In this document: positions 1-10,954 of the stretch, piece by piece
How the letters are laid out: each line of letters begins with the position of its first letter
Position numbering within the stretch: position 1 is the stretch's first letter
NCBI RefSeq assembly: GCF_000003815.2
Contig: NC_049983.1
Span: 5,310,803-5,374,802 of the forward strand
Length of the DNA stretch: 64,000 nt
Direction of reading: 5' to 3'
Origin: Branchiostoma floridae
Taxonomy: Eukaryota; Chordata; Leptocardii; Amphioxiformes; Branchiostomatidae
Notes under the pieces: model-generated
Databases searched by the model: none
What the model was told of the DNA's origin: nothing
What the model saw: the letters and a program-made list of their open reading frames with translations, nothing else
Program-made: the position numbers and the translations under genes

Positions 1-158
1 AAATTGAACTTAATTGCACAGCTATGTTCTCTCGACGGACTTCCAATGGTATCATCAACTTAAAATCAACTCAGGCACTCATAAAAATCTTAACAATGAA
101 TTGATATATTTCATATATCATTGTTTATCCGCTTGAAGTTGTACAACATTTCATACAG

Positions 159-234
159 GTCTTCGACCGCCTAGATCGCAATTGTTGCGGATTCAATGAG
201 ACGTTGGAAACCGAAGAGGAAGCATGCTTTACAG
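159..234 (+). CDS. internal exon of the unrecognised 5' gene
   Basis: Open frame VFDRLDRNCCGFNETLETEE and onward, flanked by an AG acceptor (157-158) and a GT donor (235-236). It is 76 nt long and ends in phase 1. Confidence 0.5.
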
Positions 235-1053
235 GTACGAACAACATGCTAACATTTGTGGATATACGGTGGCAAAGTTGACCACATGGGGAAGTTGACA
301 CACTGTGACACGATTCTCAAAGTTGGTGTAATTTCCTGGCGCAGTCAAATTAGATATCAGCTAAAGTTGCTAAACCCTTGTGTCGACTGATACCCTAAAG
401 ACAAAAGTGTGTCTATTCATATTAGATGGCAGACACCTTGAGTGTGAAACACCGGAGGTGCTGATGCTAGTGCATATGCTGACACGGAATTCAGACCGGA
501 CTCGCCTCGTCTACATTGATAATGCAGGGAGACCGTTTCGCTCCAGGAAAAACCTAGACTGGCGGTTACTACAAGGCATAGATGAGTAAGTACCCTCTAA
601 CAACCCCGACAATCTTGTGATGCAGAAAGATCACTCTTATTTCTTGTCAAGTTTTCTTATACTCCTCATTACGTTAAGTATGGTTCTGATTGGGCGCACT
701 CTTTCCGCAGAGGATCATTTCCCAGCGGGCTTGTACGCTTTAAGATCTTGTATTGTGTGGTTTGCACAAGTCTGAGTAACATTCATTTAAGACACTGTAG
801 ATCGTTCATGTCACAGTAATGACCTGTGATATCCATGCCGGTCTGCAGGTTTCCGGAAGGCCCGGTTGTCCTGCTCCGGGACCCTTCCCGACTCCGGCGC
901 CGCCTCTTACAGTCCTTGCACATCGACAAGACTTTCTGGAATTCCGTGGGGACGAAGACAATACTGAATGTGGTACAGAATGTTGTCAACAGAGGACAGT
1001 TATTAGTAAAGTACGTCGACGAGAACTATATCGCTGTAGTTCCAGATTATTAA
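159..1053 (+). CDS. 3' end of an unrecognised gene (three exons, 5' part outside the window)
   Basis: Three open segments join in phase: 159-234, 426-585 and 849-1053 (TAA at 1051-1053). Together they give about 146 residues of a C-terminus. The first exon follows a TTTCATACAG acceptor and ends in ACAG|gtacga. The second ends GATGA|gtaagt. The third follows CTGCAG. Phases are 1 then 2, and both junctions keep the frame. The first exon encodes a Cys-Cys pair (RNCCGFNETLE); the second contains ECETPEVLMLVHML; the last contains PVVLLRDPSRLRRRLLQ and ends YIAVVPDY. I do not recognise the family and saw no membrane segment or known catalytic motif. The second exon could instead start at 408, which is also in phase but has a poorer pyrimidine tract. 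The coding look and three matching splice junctions are direct evidence; the model itself is inferred. Confidence 0.6.
426..585 (+). CDS. internal exon of the unrecognised 5' gene
   Basis: The acceptor TTCATATTAG ends at 425 and the donor GTAAGT starts at 586. The exon is 160 nt and in phase with both neighbours. The frame stays open back to a TAA at 371-373, so an alternative start at 408 is possible. Confidence 0.5.
849..1053 (+). CDS. terminal coding exon of the unrecognised 5' gene
   Basis: It starts after CTGCAG and completes a split GAG codon from the previous exon. It reads FPEGPVVLLRDPSRLRRRLL onward to the stop TAA at 1051-1053. A large interspersed repeat starts about 15 bases after the stop, so the 3' UTR is either very short or repeat-derived. 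Confidence 0.6.
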
Positions 1054-1068
1054 ATAACTGCATTGTTA

Positions 1069-2475
1069 CCTCCATGAAATATTCATGTGGTATAGTAGCG
1101 ATTGTCTGTCTGCCTGTCTGTGAACCAGATGATCCAAGAACGGAGATATGGATTAGTTTCGTGTTTGCTGTGTCGGTTGGGTGTGACGAAAATTGGAAAT
1201 GATTAGATTTGGGGCCCTCTGTTGGCTTTCCTTGGTACTGCAGCGAAACTTCTGGTTCCTATGAATGTATCTTGTGTTCTGGATATGCTATTTTTTCTAT
1301 ATCATGCTACAATTTTTGGGTAGTAAATAGCTCTTGTGCTCGGGAAGAAGTGACATAAGTTTGGGTCTCCTAGCAAAGGCGTTTCTGCCAAACATTTCCG
1401 AATAGGGTAACCAAAGAAAGGAGTAAAGGATTTTCACTTTTTTTTTGTAATAAGGTAGCTTAGACAAAGATGTACAAAATGAAATAAAAATTATGCAAAA
1501 TAGTAGGTAATTTGTGTGATCAACGGCAAAATTCTAATATCATTCTTTCAATGTATCGCTTGTCCCGAACATGATGTGTTTTTTACTTTTAGGTGACAGA
1601 TACAGTTTGACGTCAGGACGAATTGGGGTAGGTTTGGTCCCCATGACGTATCATGTCAGGACACCCCAAATGCACAAAAAAGCACCAAGGCAACGGGAAG
1701 GTAAAGAAAGGGCAATTGTCGACAATTATAACAAAAATGATAGATCAAATATCATTTTCTTTCCCATGGGTGTTTTTTTGTGCATTTGTGTTTTTCTGAT
1801 ACAAAACGAGTATAATTTCATCAATTAGTAGTATTTTCAGAAAAACACTGCTGTTTGGCAAAGTTTGAGCACAATTTTTGACGTGAATCTTTGCATCAAT
1901 GTTTATTACACAATCTATAAAGTTGTACAAAAGTTACAAAACCAGACATTCTCATGGACCACTTGAGTCTGTTGACAAGAAAATTAAAAAAATTACTGAT
2001 AATATTGTACCAGTTGCTGTATTTTCAAAGGTAACATGACGAATCCAAATGATTGTGGGTCTCAGTAAGCCATCTGGGGGGTGTATTGTTGGATGTGTAT
2101 ACAGGAATTCTGGGAAGGTAGACTGCTCCCCCTGTAGCCAAGCTAAAATGTACACATTTATAAACATGGTATGCAAAGTTGATTAGGAACATCTATAATT
2201 CCATTGTTTTCTGTTACTGGACTTCAATACATGTAACATATGTAATTTATGGCAGGTGAAACATAGACACATACCAAGCATGCAAATGAGGAACTGAGCA
2301 TATTAAACGCAAGAATTGCAAACATGTTCAATTGTGAATAAGGAGAAGTTTATACTTGTGAAATGTGTGAGTTAATGTTAAGTTAGTTGAAGTTGAACAT
2401 TACAAAGCAAGAGTCTAATTAATTGACATAAAATCTACAAGAACTCCAAATATTTCGTGGAGATATGAGGTTGTC
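1069..2475 (+). repeat. large interspersed repeat, copy 1
   Basis: It begins with CCTCCATGAAATATTCATG and ends near 2446-2470 with ATTTCGTGGAGATATGAGG. This is the inverted-end signature of a repeat seen again at 13703, 20220, 21590, 33684 and 43080. Shared internal phrases include TGTGACGAAA..GGAAATGATTAGATTT, TAGCTCTTGTGCTCGGGAAG and CAAATGAGGAACTGA. A palindromic insert (1668-1790) carries inverted arms AATGCACAAAAAAGCACC / GGTGTTTTTTTGTGCATT. There is no coding capacity. It is probably a nonautonomous transposon, class undetermined. Confidence 0.7.
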
Positions 2476-4387
2476 AAACTTTTGTTTTAAATAATATGCA
2501 TAGTATTTGAGGAGAAATGTTAGTAATATGGTACCACACTGCCAATGAACAGACAGAATTTGTCCCTTCGATGTTTACTATTTGTGACTTTGTAACTAAA
2601 TTGTCAATTATTTTTCTGTATCCTTCACTTGTTTAATTATTTTCGCAATCCATCTGGGGCCAATATGTTGATCAGTTAAAATTTTAGTATATAGATTTGC
2701 TCTAGCATGACTAAAATCGCGCCCCTAGCGGCCGGCCCTGCAATTGCCGCCGCCCTAGGAGCTCGGGGGGTCATTAACCCCAGCCAGCGAGAGATTGTGT
2801 AAACACAGGCTATGACTTGCTCAATATAAACAAAATCCACAGTTCGCTGGAAAGAGTTGGCCAAAGGGACAGATGTCAGATGTTAGAGGAGTTACCCGTT
2901 CGCATCAAGGGCTTCCTGATGATTCAGTGGAGATGAAGGCATTTTATTACCTAATCAACATTTCTTTTAAATGCTGTAATACCGATTAATTACGTTCATA
3001 GATTTTCGTTGCCGCGATAGTACATTTGCGGGTTTCATCATTATCCATCAGAAAAATCTAGTGGTGTATTGTTTTGACTTTTTCCGTGTTACTTGTCAAT
3101 TGTTCCTGAACACTATAACGTTAAGTTTGGTTTTGAATCGAGTCCACTCAGACACAATCATCAGATTTGATACTAAGAGCCGTCTTGTCCCAAATTCACT
3201 ATCAATTTCCATATCTGTTGCCATGATTCGCCATACCTTTGACATGAATGAATGAGATAAAAAAAGACGGTAATTTTAAGATGCGAATGGCAGAGACTTT
3301 ATGATATCGGAGCGAACCTTAGAATGTACCGACTGATAACCGTTCTCCAAACGCTTTAAAAATCCAACAGTTAGTTATGAATGGGTGAGCTCTAGGGGAA
3401 CTGATCTTCTGACAAGCCTCCAGGGGTGCAGTCATCTTGAAATCAACTCAATTGCTCATAAAACCTGAACAACAAATTGAGATATTTAGATCTCGGGGTG
3501 CATGGGGGATATATGCCTTTACCTTTGTGCCAAATTTCAACTCATTCAATGAAAAAAAAATGAGCCTGTTATAAAACCAATAGCATTACGTTTTCAAGAA
3601 CCCTTGTATTATTATTTGCCTTGACGTCATGCTACATGAAGACGGCAAATAAGGATCAGAAATCGCAAATTGAAAATGCATTGTTTTTAATGTAAAGAAA
3701 TTATCTACCTACCACTGTACAATATTAGAGGTCCAGATATATAAGGCTTTCTAATATAGCCGTTCATAAGGACTAGAAGGTATACTCCATTGAACCATAT
3801 TCGTAGACGAGCTAATACAAAAAGTATCTGACTGCTACAGACTAGCATTGATTCCATAACAGTACCAGTTTGTAAGTACATTGAATCGAGGCAGCAAACA
3901 ACAAACTGTTCTGAAAGCTAATAATCACCAAGCATTTCTTTTCTTGCAAGACAAATGGATTGGTTGCTTTCAATTTTACTACGAAAATCTGTTAGTATGC
4001 TATTCGAATTGAAGCTCTTCCTCTTCATGTAGCAATAATTTTACACATAAAAACTTTGCTAAAGATAGGGGTTCAAAACAAAACAACGTGGCAGAAACCT
4101 GCCTAAATACTCGACTTATGCTCAGTACAGTCCTCATAATGGATGTCTTGAGAAGCAGTAGTGCGGTCTTCAAGCAAAACTGCTGGGGAACAATGCAACC
4201 AACATGATATCATGTGAACAAAAATGTCCAGTACAGTGTTCATAGTCGTTAATTGTCAATTACGCAAGAAACCACCAATGCAAGAACCATAATTTCATAA
4301 AATATCGCTCCAAACTCAACAAACATGACGTTTTCTATATTTCTGAGTCTTGTGGGACGGATCGGCGTTTTCGGTAGTCCTCTAGTT
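2476..4387. other. intergenic sequence without a recognised gene
   Basis: Only short frames are present, with no coherent splice signals. The stretch 3430-3490 resembles 50-120 (shared phrase ATCAACTCA..GCTCATAAAA), so both are copies of a minor dispersed repeat. A GC-rich island at 2725-2790 stands out against the AT-rich background. Confidence 0.5.
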
Positions 4388-5674
4388 TCATTGATAATAT
4401 AGATATGAGGAGGGAGACGTGTGTGAGGAGGGAGACGAGTATGAGGAAGGAGACGGGTATGAGGAAGGAGACGGGTATGAGGAAGGAGACGGGTATGAGG
4501 AGGGAGACGGGTATGAGGAAGGAGACGGGTATGAGGAAGGAGACGGGTATGAGGAAGGATACGGGTATGAGGCGGCAGACGGGTATGAGGAAGGAGACGG
4601 GTATGAAGATGGATACGGGTATGAGGAAGGAGACGGGTATGAGGAGGGAGATGGGTATGAGGAAGGAGACGGGTATGAGGAGGGAGACGGGTATGAGGAA
4701 GGAGACGGGTATGAGGAAGGAGACGGGTATGAGGAGGGAGACGGGTATGAGGATGGAGACGGGTATGAGGAAGGAGACGGGTATGAAGAGGGATACGGGT
4801 ATGAGGAAGGAGACGGGTATGAGGATGGAGACGGGTATGAGGAAGGAGACGGGTATGAAGAGGGATACGGGTATGAGGAAGGAGACGGGTATGAGGAAGG
4901 AGACGGGTATGAGGCGGGAGACGGGTATGAGGAAGGAGACGGGTATGAAGAGGGATACGGGTATGAGGAAGGAGACGGGTATGAGGAGGGAGACGGGTAT
5001 GAGGAAGGAGATGGGTATGAGGCGGGAGACGGGTATGAGGAGGGAGACGGGTTTGAGGCGGGAGACGGGTATGAGGAGGGATACGAGTATGAGGAGGGAT
5101 ACGAGTATGAGGAAGGAGACGGGTATGAGGAAGGAGACGGGTATGAGGAAGGAGACGGGTATGAGGAGGCAGACGGGTATGAGGAGGCAGACGGGTATGG
5201 GTAGGATGCGGCAGGAGATGGATAAGAGGAGGGGTATGGATAGGCCGAAAGGGCGGGAACAGGGGGAAGCGAAGGAACCGGCGCAGGTGCTGACACAGGT
5301 GCAGGTGCTGGCACAGGAACAGATGCAGGTGCAGGCGCAGGCACAGGAGCGGGTGCAGGTGCAGGAACCGGTACAGGTGCTGGTGCTGGTACCGGCACAG
5401 GTGCAGGTGCTGGTGCAGGCGCAGGTGCAGGTGCTGGTACAGGTGCAGGTGCTGGTACAGGCGCAGGTGCTGGTACAGGCGCAGGTGCAGGTGCTGGTGC
5501 TGGTACAGACGCAGGTGCAGCATCTGGCTTTTGAGCCCCATCATCCACCGATCCTGCAGGTGCAGCCGGTTCTTGCGGGTACTCGTATGGCGGGTCCAGA
5601 TCACGAACACGATTCTTTCTCGATGTTTCTTTTACATCTTGCTTGTCTTGTTTCACAGGCACACCATTAACAGT
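4388..5674 (-). CDS. repeat-coding terminal exon of the Pro/Ser/Tyr-rich protein
   Basis: Single long open exon read on the minus strand from the acceptor (CAG at 5677-5675) to TGA at 4390-4388. The N-terminal part is unique sequence, then Ala/Pro/Val repeats (about 5530-5270), then SYPSPS repeats with occasional SYPYPS and SYPSPA variants. Confidence 0.7.
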   Translation of the reverse strand, partial: TVNGVPVKQDKQDVKETSRKNRVRDLDPPYEYPQEPAAPAGSVDDGAQKPDAAPASVPAPAPAPAPVPAPAPVPAPAPVPAPAPAPAPAPAPVPVPAPAPVPVPAPAPAPVPAPAPASVPVPAPAPVSAPAPVPSLPPVPALSAYPYPSSYPSPAASYPYPSASSYPSASSYPSPSSYPSPSSYPSPSSYSYPSSYSYPSSYPSPASNPSPSSYPSPASYPSPSSYPSPSSYPSPSSYPYPSSYPSPSSYPSPASYPSPSSYPSPSSYPYPSSYPSPSSYPSPSSYPSPSSYPYPSSYPSPSSYPSPSSYPSPSSYPSPSSYPSPSSYPSPSSYPSPSSYPSPSSYPSPSSYPYPSSYPSPSSYPSAASYPYPSSYPSPSSYPSPSSYPSPSSYPSPSSYPSPSSYPSPSSYSSPSSHTSPSSYLYYQ

Positions 5675-7173
5675 CTGAAAAAAGTTATACCAACTGTATC
5701 AGTTTTACTATTATTAAACAGCTTTCAATCTTTCAAGACATTTTATCAACTGTAAATGAGTACAAGGTTCTTCATTTATTGCTGTGTGGCTGTCCTTAAA
5801 AATAGGTCACCAGATCTGATAAGCACATTTTGAGCTTTAAACCTATTTTCTAACTAGCATGGAGAGCAACATGAAACAGAAAGGCCGATATTTGTTTGAG
5901 AGCAAATACAGCATATTTCAGCCATCTCCCTAAATCCAAAGCCAAAATCCCCCATTTGAAATATCACTTTTACTAATGGCGGTTTAACCCAAACATGAAT
6001 CTTACAAAAGTGCACCCCATGTGAATCTGCACAATAGACCTGTCCAGAAATACTCCAACTGAAAACATTGCCGTTTGAATAAGAAACCGAATCCAAAATT
6101 GAATTTAGAAAAAAAGGCCCCCGTGCATGACAAGGTAAAATAGACCAGTCTAAAAACACTTCCGCTAATAATGGAATTTTGAATCATCACCCGTCCAAAA
6201 TGGAATTTGAAAAATCCCCCGTCCCGCATTATAAACGACAAACAGCCTCCACGATAGAGCACCTGAATAGAGAGGTAACCTGAATGGAGAGGGTATGGTC
6301 TTCTTCATCTTTGTACAAACAAGAGCCCAAACTTTTAGCTATTCTATGTACCTCTTTTTGTTGTGATTTATTATATATGATGATGATGATGTTATATATA
6401 TCAAGCAAATATACTTTACACTTTGCGACTAAAAGTAAACTAAAAGTCCATATTTTCCACATTCTACCCTCTGCTTACGTTGAAGCGTTTTGTAGTGATC
6501 GTGTCCTAAACTTTGCCAATTTCACTGTGCGGAATGACGTGCTAAATCTGTAAAAATGACCCAAATCATCTTTGTCTGTTGCTATGACAACAATGGGTTT
6601 TGATACCGGAAAGAAACCTAGTGTGAGAGGTTGTGAGAGGTTGTGAGCACAATTTTTAGTACAGTAATTTGTAAGATACGATCATACGGGACAAATCAAC
6701 TTTTGACTTTCGACTGTTTGCTTCTTTCAGAAATTTGCTCTTGAGTTTTCACGGGCAACTAAATGTTGTGGAAAAATATAAAATTAAGCAAACAGAACGG
6801 GGAAAAGGTTCATATCATTACGCTTTACAAACGAATCCTGATACATTTGTACTGTTACTTTTCCATATATATTTGCACAATCAACGTCCAAAGACGAAGT
6901 TTTCACGCGCAGAGATGTTTGAAATTTGTACTGCTCATTTTCTGTATTGAGACTTTTTCACACAAAAAAACAAACTTTTTTTCCCGTGACAAACAAACAA
7001 CAAAAAAAACACTTAAAAAATAAAACTATTGGTATCATCATAGACCTTAACCTATGCTACATTTGCAATCAAAACTTCATTTTGGTGCCGTCGGTGGCAC
7101 ACGTCTAGTCTCAACTCACCAGAATGTTCAGGAGTAGCACTGACAGAAGGAACCCGGAGACTGCTCCCTTCAT
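4388..7173 (-). CDS. secreted Pro/Ser/Tyr-rich repeat protein (two coding exons)
   Basis: Coding exon 1 (7173 down to 7120) is MKGAVSGFLLSVLLLNIL, a textbook hydrophobic signal peptide core. It ends at a GTGAGT donor in phase 0. Coding exon 2 (5674 down to 4388) follows a strong CTTTTTTCAG acceptor and continues in phase with TVNGVPVKQDKQDVKE. The predicted product is about 446 residues. After the signal peptide comes a charged linker with a basic SRKNRVR stretch, roughly residues 23-70. Next is a block of alternating Pro-Ala/Pro-Val. The rest is about 40 imperfect SYPSPS hexapeptides ending YLYYQ and a TGA stop. There is no cysteine in the mature part. Pro/Tyr/Ser repeats of this type occur in extensin-like, adhesive, mucous or cuticular structural proteins; the exact role here is unknown. 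Other frames are also open because the repeat unit is 18 bp, but only this frame joins a signal peptide exon through good splice sites. Confidence 0.72.
4403..5215. repeat. 18-bp coding minisatellite
   Basis: About 44 tandem copies of GAGGAAGGAGACGGGTAT, with substitutions such as GAGGAGGGA, GAAGAGGGATAC and GAGGCGGGA. The unit length is a multiple of three, so copy number can change without shifting the frame of the minus-strand exon it encodes. Confidence 0.95.
5275..5525. repeat. short degenerate GGTGCAGGTGCTGGTACA-type repeat coding Pro-Ala/Pro-Val
   Basis: Imperfect 6-bp-based repeat (GCAGGT, GCTGGT, ACAGGC) on the plus strand. On the minus strand it encodes APAPVPAPAPVP-type sequence within the secreted protein's second exon. 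Confidence 0.85.
5675..7119 (-). other. intron between signal peptide exon and repeat exon
   Basis: Bounded by GTGAGT (minus, 7119-7114) and TTTTTTCAG (minus, ending 5675). It holds AT-rich sequence with an ATGATGATGATG run near 6378. No other gene is seen. Confidence 0.6.
7120..7173 (-). CDS. signal peptide exon of the Pro/Ser/Tyr-rich protein
   Basis: The ATG is at 7173-7171, giving 18 codons to the donor (GTGAGT on the minus strand at 7119-7114). The transcribed exon appears to begin at 7193 after a CTTTTTTTCAG-type acceptor, leaving about 20 nt of 5' UTR in this exon and implying an upstream noncoding exon. Confidence 0.68.
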
Positions 7174-9229
7174 TATTGGAGTTTGACGGGACGCTGAAAA
7201 AAATCATGAATAGAATATAACAACACGTTGAACATACACGGGGATTCATGTGAAATGTAATCTTTCACGATTCTACTTAATGTGCATTGTGTATGACTTT
7301 TAACAATCCATTCTACAGAAGTTGCGCATGTCAAAAATATGTAGTCTAAATGCAGAAACAAGTCCCCGTATTTCTGAACTACAATTTATTTACTCTTGCT
7401 GCTCTTGCACAAACCAAGGATATGTGGAAGTCCGTGACGGGCACTCTTCTGTACTCATGTCCCCCCCGGCCAGTACAAATGATGCACAAAATGGAAGAAG
7501 ATGAACTGCACCACATTAACAAATGCATATATGCGAGGGGAAAGATAAATGCTGCAATAAATCACCCACACAGTACTGCAAATCCATTTGCGTTCGCGGT
7601 CCCAGTGATGGTGATTCTATCTCGCGGTAATTAGGATGAAACCCAGTGTTTGCAGAGCCGTGTGAAGCTCCCGACAGCACTATAGTCACATACTCATGTA
7701 TAGTAATGGTAACCTATTCAATATTAGCCCGAATCGGGGTCGTAAAACTTTAATTATCCAAGTCAATTTTGGGGGCACTTTTCTACGTAATAAGATGAAG
7801 CAACTCTATTCCACTCCATACAATACCAACATTCAAAAATTCGATGCCGCAGTGGCAAGAGGACGCATTTAAGTCAGGGCGCTTCACCGTTGCTATTTGG
7901 GACAGGCATGTTTGAATTTTCCGAACACTCTCCGACTTCTCCCGACCTCCCCCGACCAGATCCGACGACTAGTCGCGTGGTTTACTGTGACATTTCTGCG
8001 CGCAGTCGGACCAGTTACTGGCTGGATCAAGACCTAAATTTTTGTGGGTTACAATTAAGGGTTAATGACACGCCCCGAGGTGTATATGTTGTCATAACTT
8101 CGCTCACTCGGTGGTTTTATTCGGTGGTTATAGCAAAGGCCCAGGCGTCATGACACCATATACACTGAGGAACAGGAGGGTCATTAACGTTATTATCATA
8201 TAGCCTACCCAAACTTGCAAACTCCTGTATGACGCATAGATCCCTTCGTACTATACCCGATGTCGGTGTCGATTCATTGTGACCAATCATCATCATCATC
8301 ATCATCTGACCAATCAGAAGGAGCTATGAACACCGGGTTGGCCGGAATAACCAACATGGAACGGGGCCTTCTGATTGGTCCGCGGGGCCTGGCGATAACT
8401 GTTATGATAATAGTTAGTAAATCCTAGCGCGTTTTTTTCTGCGCCTTTTTAACCGCTCAGAGTATGAACTAATGATGTAAATGTGGGAATATAGTGCAGT
8501 AGATATCAATTTCAAACAGATCGCCGTATCCAGATTATTTCCATTTTTGACGCTAACATATTGCTTAGAGTGCCTTTAAGGTGATATCTCACGTGTATTG
8601 GACTTAGGGTACTAGTACGGCACAGCGGTTTTTATTCTATTTTTGCCAACTTTCCCTTGCTCTTACACTGACGTGCGGCACTGTTGCGTTTCTAGACTAA
8701 TCGAACATGTTATTGGAAATCGCAGCATTGTTACTTTATGACAAATCAGTGTAAAATCATGAAATGCACCAAAAAGATATTTGTGATGAAAGGATATTTC
8801 CTTACGCTACTCGGTGCAACATAAGTAACATATGGTGAATTACATGTTACATGTGTTTTGTATAACATTGAAAGACTTTTACAGTAGAAGACCCAAATGA
8901 ACGGACACGAACCATATACTTAGTACAAGATTTGAGGCCATGTTGATTCAATTATATGGATGGCATGCTGTAGGAAGCTCAAAACTGATGCGAGCGTGCA
9001 AATGAAAGAAGGAAAAAAACGTTGCCTTTAATTTGAATTCTGTGGTCAAGAATGTTGAAAAATGCACAGAGCATGTGTTCTATCAATCGTGCCTTGTTAC
9101 TGTTTCGCGTGTCTTCACCGTTTCAGGTACATCCAATGCGCCAACACATGCCAATAAGCCAAGGCCACAGGCGGGCAAAAGACAGAACCAAACTCAAAAC
9201 TTAAATTTAAGTTAAAAATTACAATAGCA

Positions 9230-9261
9230 TATTTTCGTGGTGATCTATCACCGCGAAAATA
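9230..9261. repeat. small inverted repeat (TATTTTCG.GGTGA)
   Basis: Arms TATTTTCGTGGTGA and TCACCGCGAAAATA are separated by TCTA, with one mismatch. It resembles the ends of the CGCGGTGA palindromic element at 10695-10830 and is likely a relic of the same family. Confidence 0.6.
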
Positions 9262-9509
9262 CTTGTTCTGTCCGCCTTTCCCCGAACGGTTCTGTTAACT
9301 CTTAAGGTCCGTAAAATATTTTCACTGCGCCTAGGAGCTAGGCGTCCCAAGGGAGGTCCGGGTAAAACGCAAACGCCATTCCTTCCATTTTAAGGGGCAA
9401 GAAGTTTGAAAGAAATGAGAAAACTGTCGGAACCTTTAATGGTATGACGATTTGTATTTTTCCCATGGGTCTCCCCCAGACCCTGACCCCCCCCCCCCCA
9501 ATACACCCA

Positions 9510-9605
9510 ATCTTGAGGTCCCGAGTTCGATACCCTCCGTGCCCTTGGGAAAGGCCATCTTCACGACCTTCCTCGCTTCACTTTCGATTTCAGAAGGAGA
9601 GGTTA
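9510..9605 (+). mobile_element. tRNA-derived SINE fragment
   Basis: GAGTTCGATACC resembles a B box and is followed by GTGCCCTTGGGAAAGGC and a pyrimidine-rich CACGACCTTCCTCGCTTCACT. The same order occurs in the clear SINE at 53416-53904 and in the copy at 24362. Confidence 0.6.
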
Positions 9606-10360
9606 ACGAAAAATATTACCTTTAACTTCAGTGACCTTCTGTCTGTACTGTGTATGTGGCACATATAAGTTACTACCTTGAAGTCACTGCAGTGTCATAT
9701 TGTCCTCATCTACCCAAAAGCAAGTAGAAAATAAAAGAATGAGCGAGGCATGAAAAACAGCCAAAGTCAGCCCCAAAAGACATACTTTTGGAAAACAAGA
9801 TCTGTGCAGGATGCTAGATTTGGATATCAATGTTCAGGCAGCCTTCCCTTGTCAGTTAATGTTACATATGAACGTCATACTCTTTTGTTTTCCAAAAGTC
9901 CGGTCAGAAACTGATACCTTTCAGGAACAAAAATTTAGACCAAATTACAAAAGTGATGCCAGCCATCATCACAGCCTGTCGAAACTAATATAACACACAA
10001 CATTCCTTTCACTTGTCCCTTTACTTAGAAGGGGGTTTCCTCAATGTAGATCAAGATGCTGACTGTTGTTTTCATTATCGGTGTAGATAAGGCCTGACAG
10101 ATTCAGGTCATGGGATGTTACAAATTGTTCTCCTGGACGGTTTCTTGCAAGCCTGGTTTCTTGGAAAGCTTGAGTCCTTGAGCTGTCCTGGGGCTGACCA
10201 CCGCTTTTAACTCAAACCATCCCTTGCCTGTGAATTGTAACTTCATACCTCTACCACGTCGCCTGCTGATCAGATCCAAGGTCTGAGCTGTTTTGGAAAC
10301 TTTCAAAGCAAATCATGGGTTGGTTCCGCGAGCGTAATCACAAACACTGGCAATTTCAAA

Positions 10361-10520
10361 TAGAGTAGAGTAGAGTAGAGTTCTTCAGGCACAAGTAGGA
10401 ACTCCAGTTCCAGTTTAGGCCGCTCTCTCGTTTCTAAGGCACTGACATCCCAGGTAATTGCGGATCATCCAGGGCTCTTAAGTTGTAGTACACGCTGTGT
10501 TTCTTCATGTGGTAGGTAAT
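10361..10520 (-). mobile_element. truncated LINE 3' end, copy in minus orientation
   Basis: Read on the minus strand this segment encodes HMKKHSVYYNLRALDD-like residues and ends in a (CTACT)n tail (10381 to 10361 as TAGAG repeats). It aligns with the 3' end of the plus-strand LINE at 10955-11490, including the microsatellite tail, so both belong to one family. Confidence 0.75.
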
Positions 10521-10694
10521 ATTCTTCTATATTCTATTTGTTTATATATAGATCTATTTCATCTATCTATCTTAGAATCTTAATGGCAGTCCCCTCAGTT
10601 GTTCAACTGACTTTCCATGATTTCCATGAGGCGGCAGGAAAAATTCATTTTTGGAGCCAGCCTGTGGAGCCCTATCCGCTACATACTGTAAATG

Positions 10695-10830
10695 CAGAAA
10701 TGTTCGCGGTGGATTAATGTTCGCGGTGACCACTTCACCGCGAACTTAAAACCAACGCGAACATTTTCTATTATTGTATTAGACTGCAGTCTATGGTGTT
10801 ACCGCGAACTTAAATCCACCGCTAAAAGTC
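10695..10830. mobile_element. palindromic inverted-repeat element (CGCGGTGGATT ends)
   Basis: Left GTTCGCGGTGGATTAATG and right TAAATCCACCGCTAAAAG are inverted, and a second internal pair is formed by TTCGCGGT/ACCGCGAA. There is no coding capacity, as expected of a MITE or foldback element. It sits between two opposed LINE ends. Confidence 0.65.
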
Positions 10831-10954
10831 CACACGTATAAATGAAGACGAGGCTGTACAGTGGAAACGTAGGGCGCAAAGCGTGCTAGAAAAACGGGTC
10901 TCCGAATCGGTCTGGTGCCCCGATGAGGGTCTGCATGCTTTAATCCTTTTGATT

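Larger units (their letters stand above)
7194..10360. other. region without a recognised coding gene
   Basis: Short unrelated frames only. It contains a CATCATCATCATCATCAT run near 8288, a small hairpin at 9230-9261, a C-homopolymer near 9489 and a short tRNA-SINE-like fragment at 9510-9605. If the 5' UTR exon at 12570 is right, this would be intron sequence. Confidence 0.45.

Noticed and set aside
4405-5670. Plus-strand 421- and 261-codon repeat frames (MRKETG and EEGDGY types)
   Set aside because: They are shadows of the 18-bp coding array. The minus frame alone connects to a signal peptide exon through consensus splice sites.
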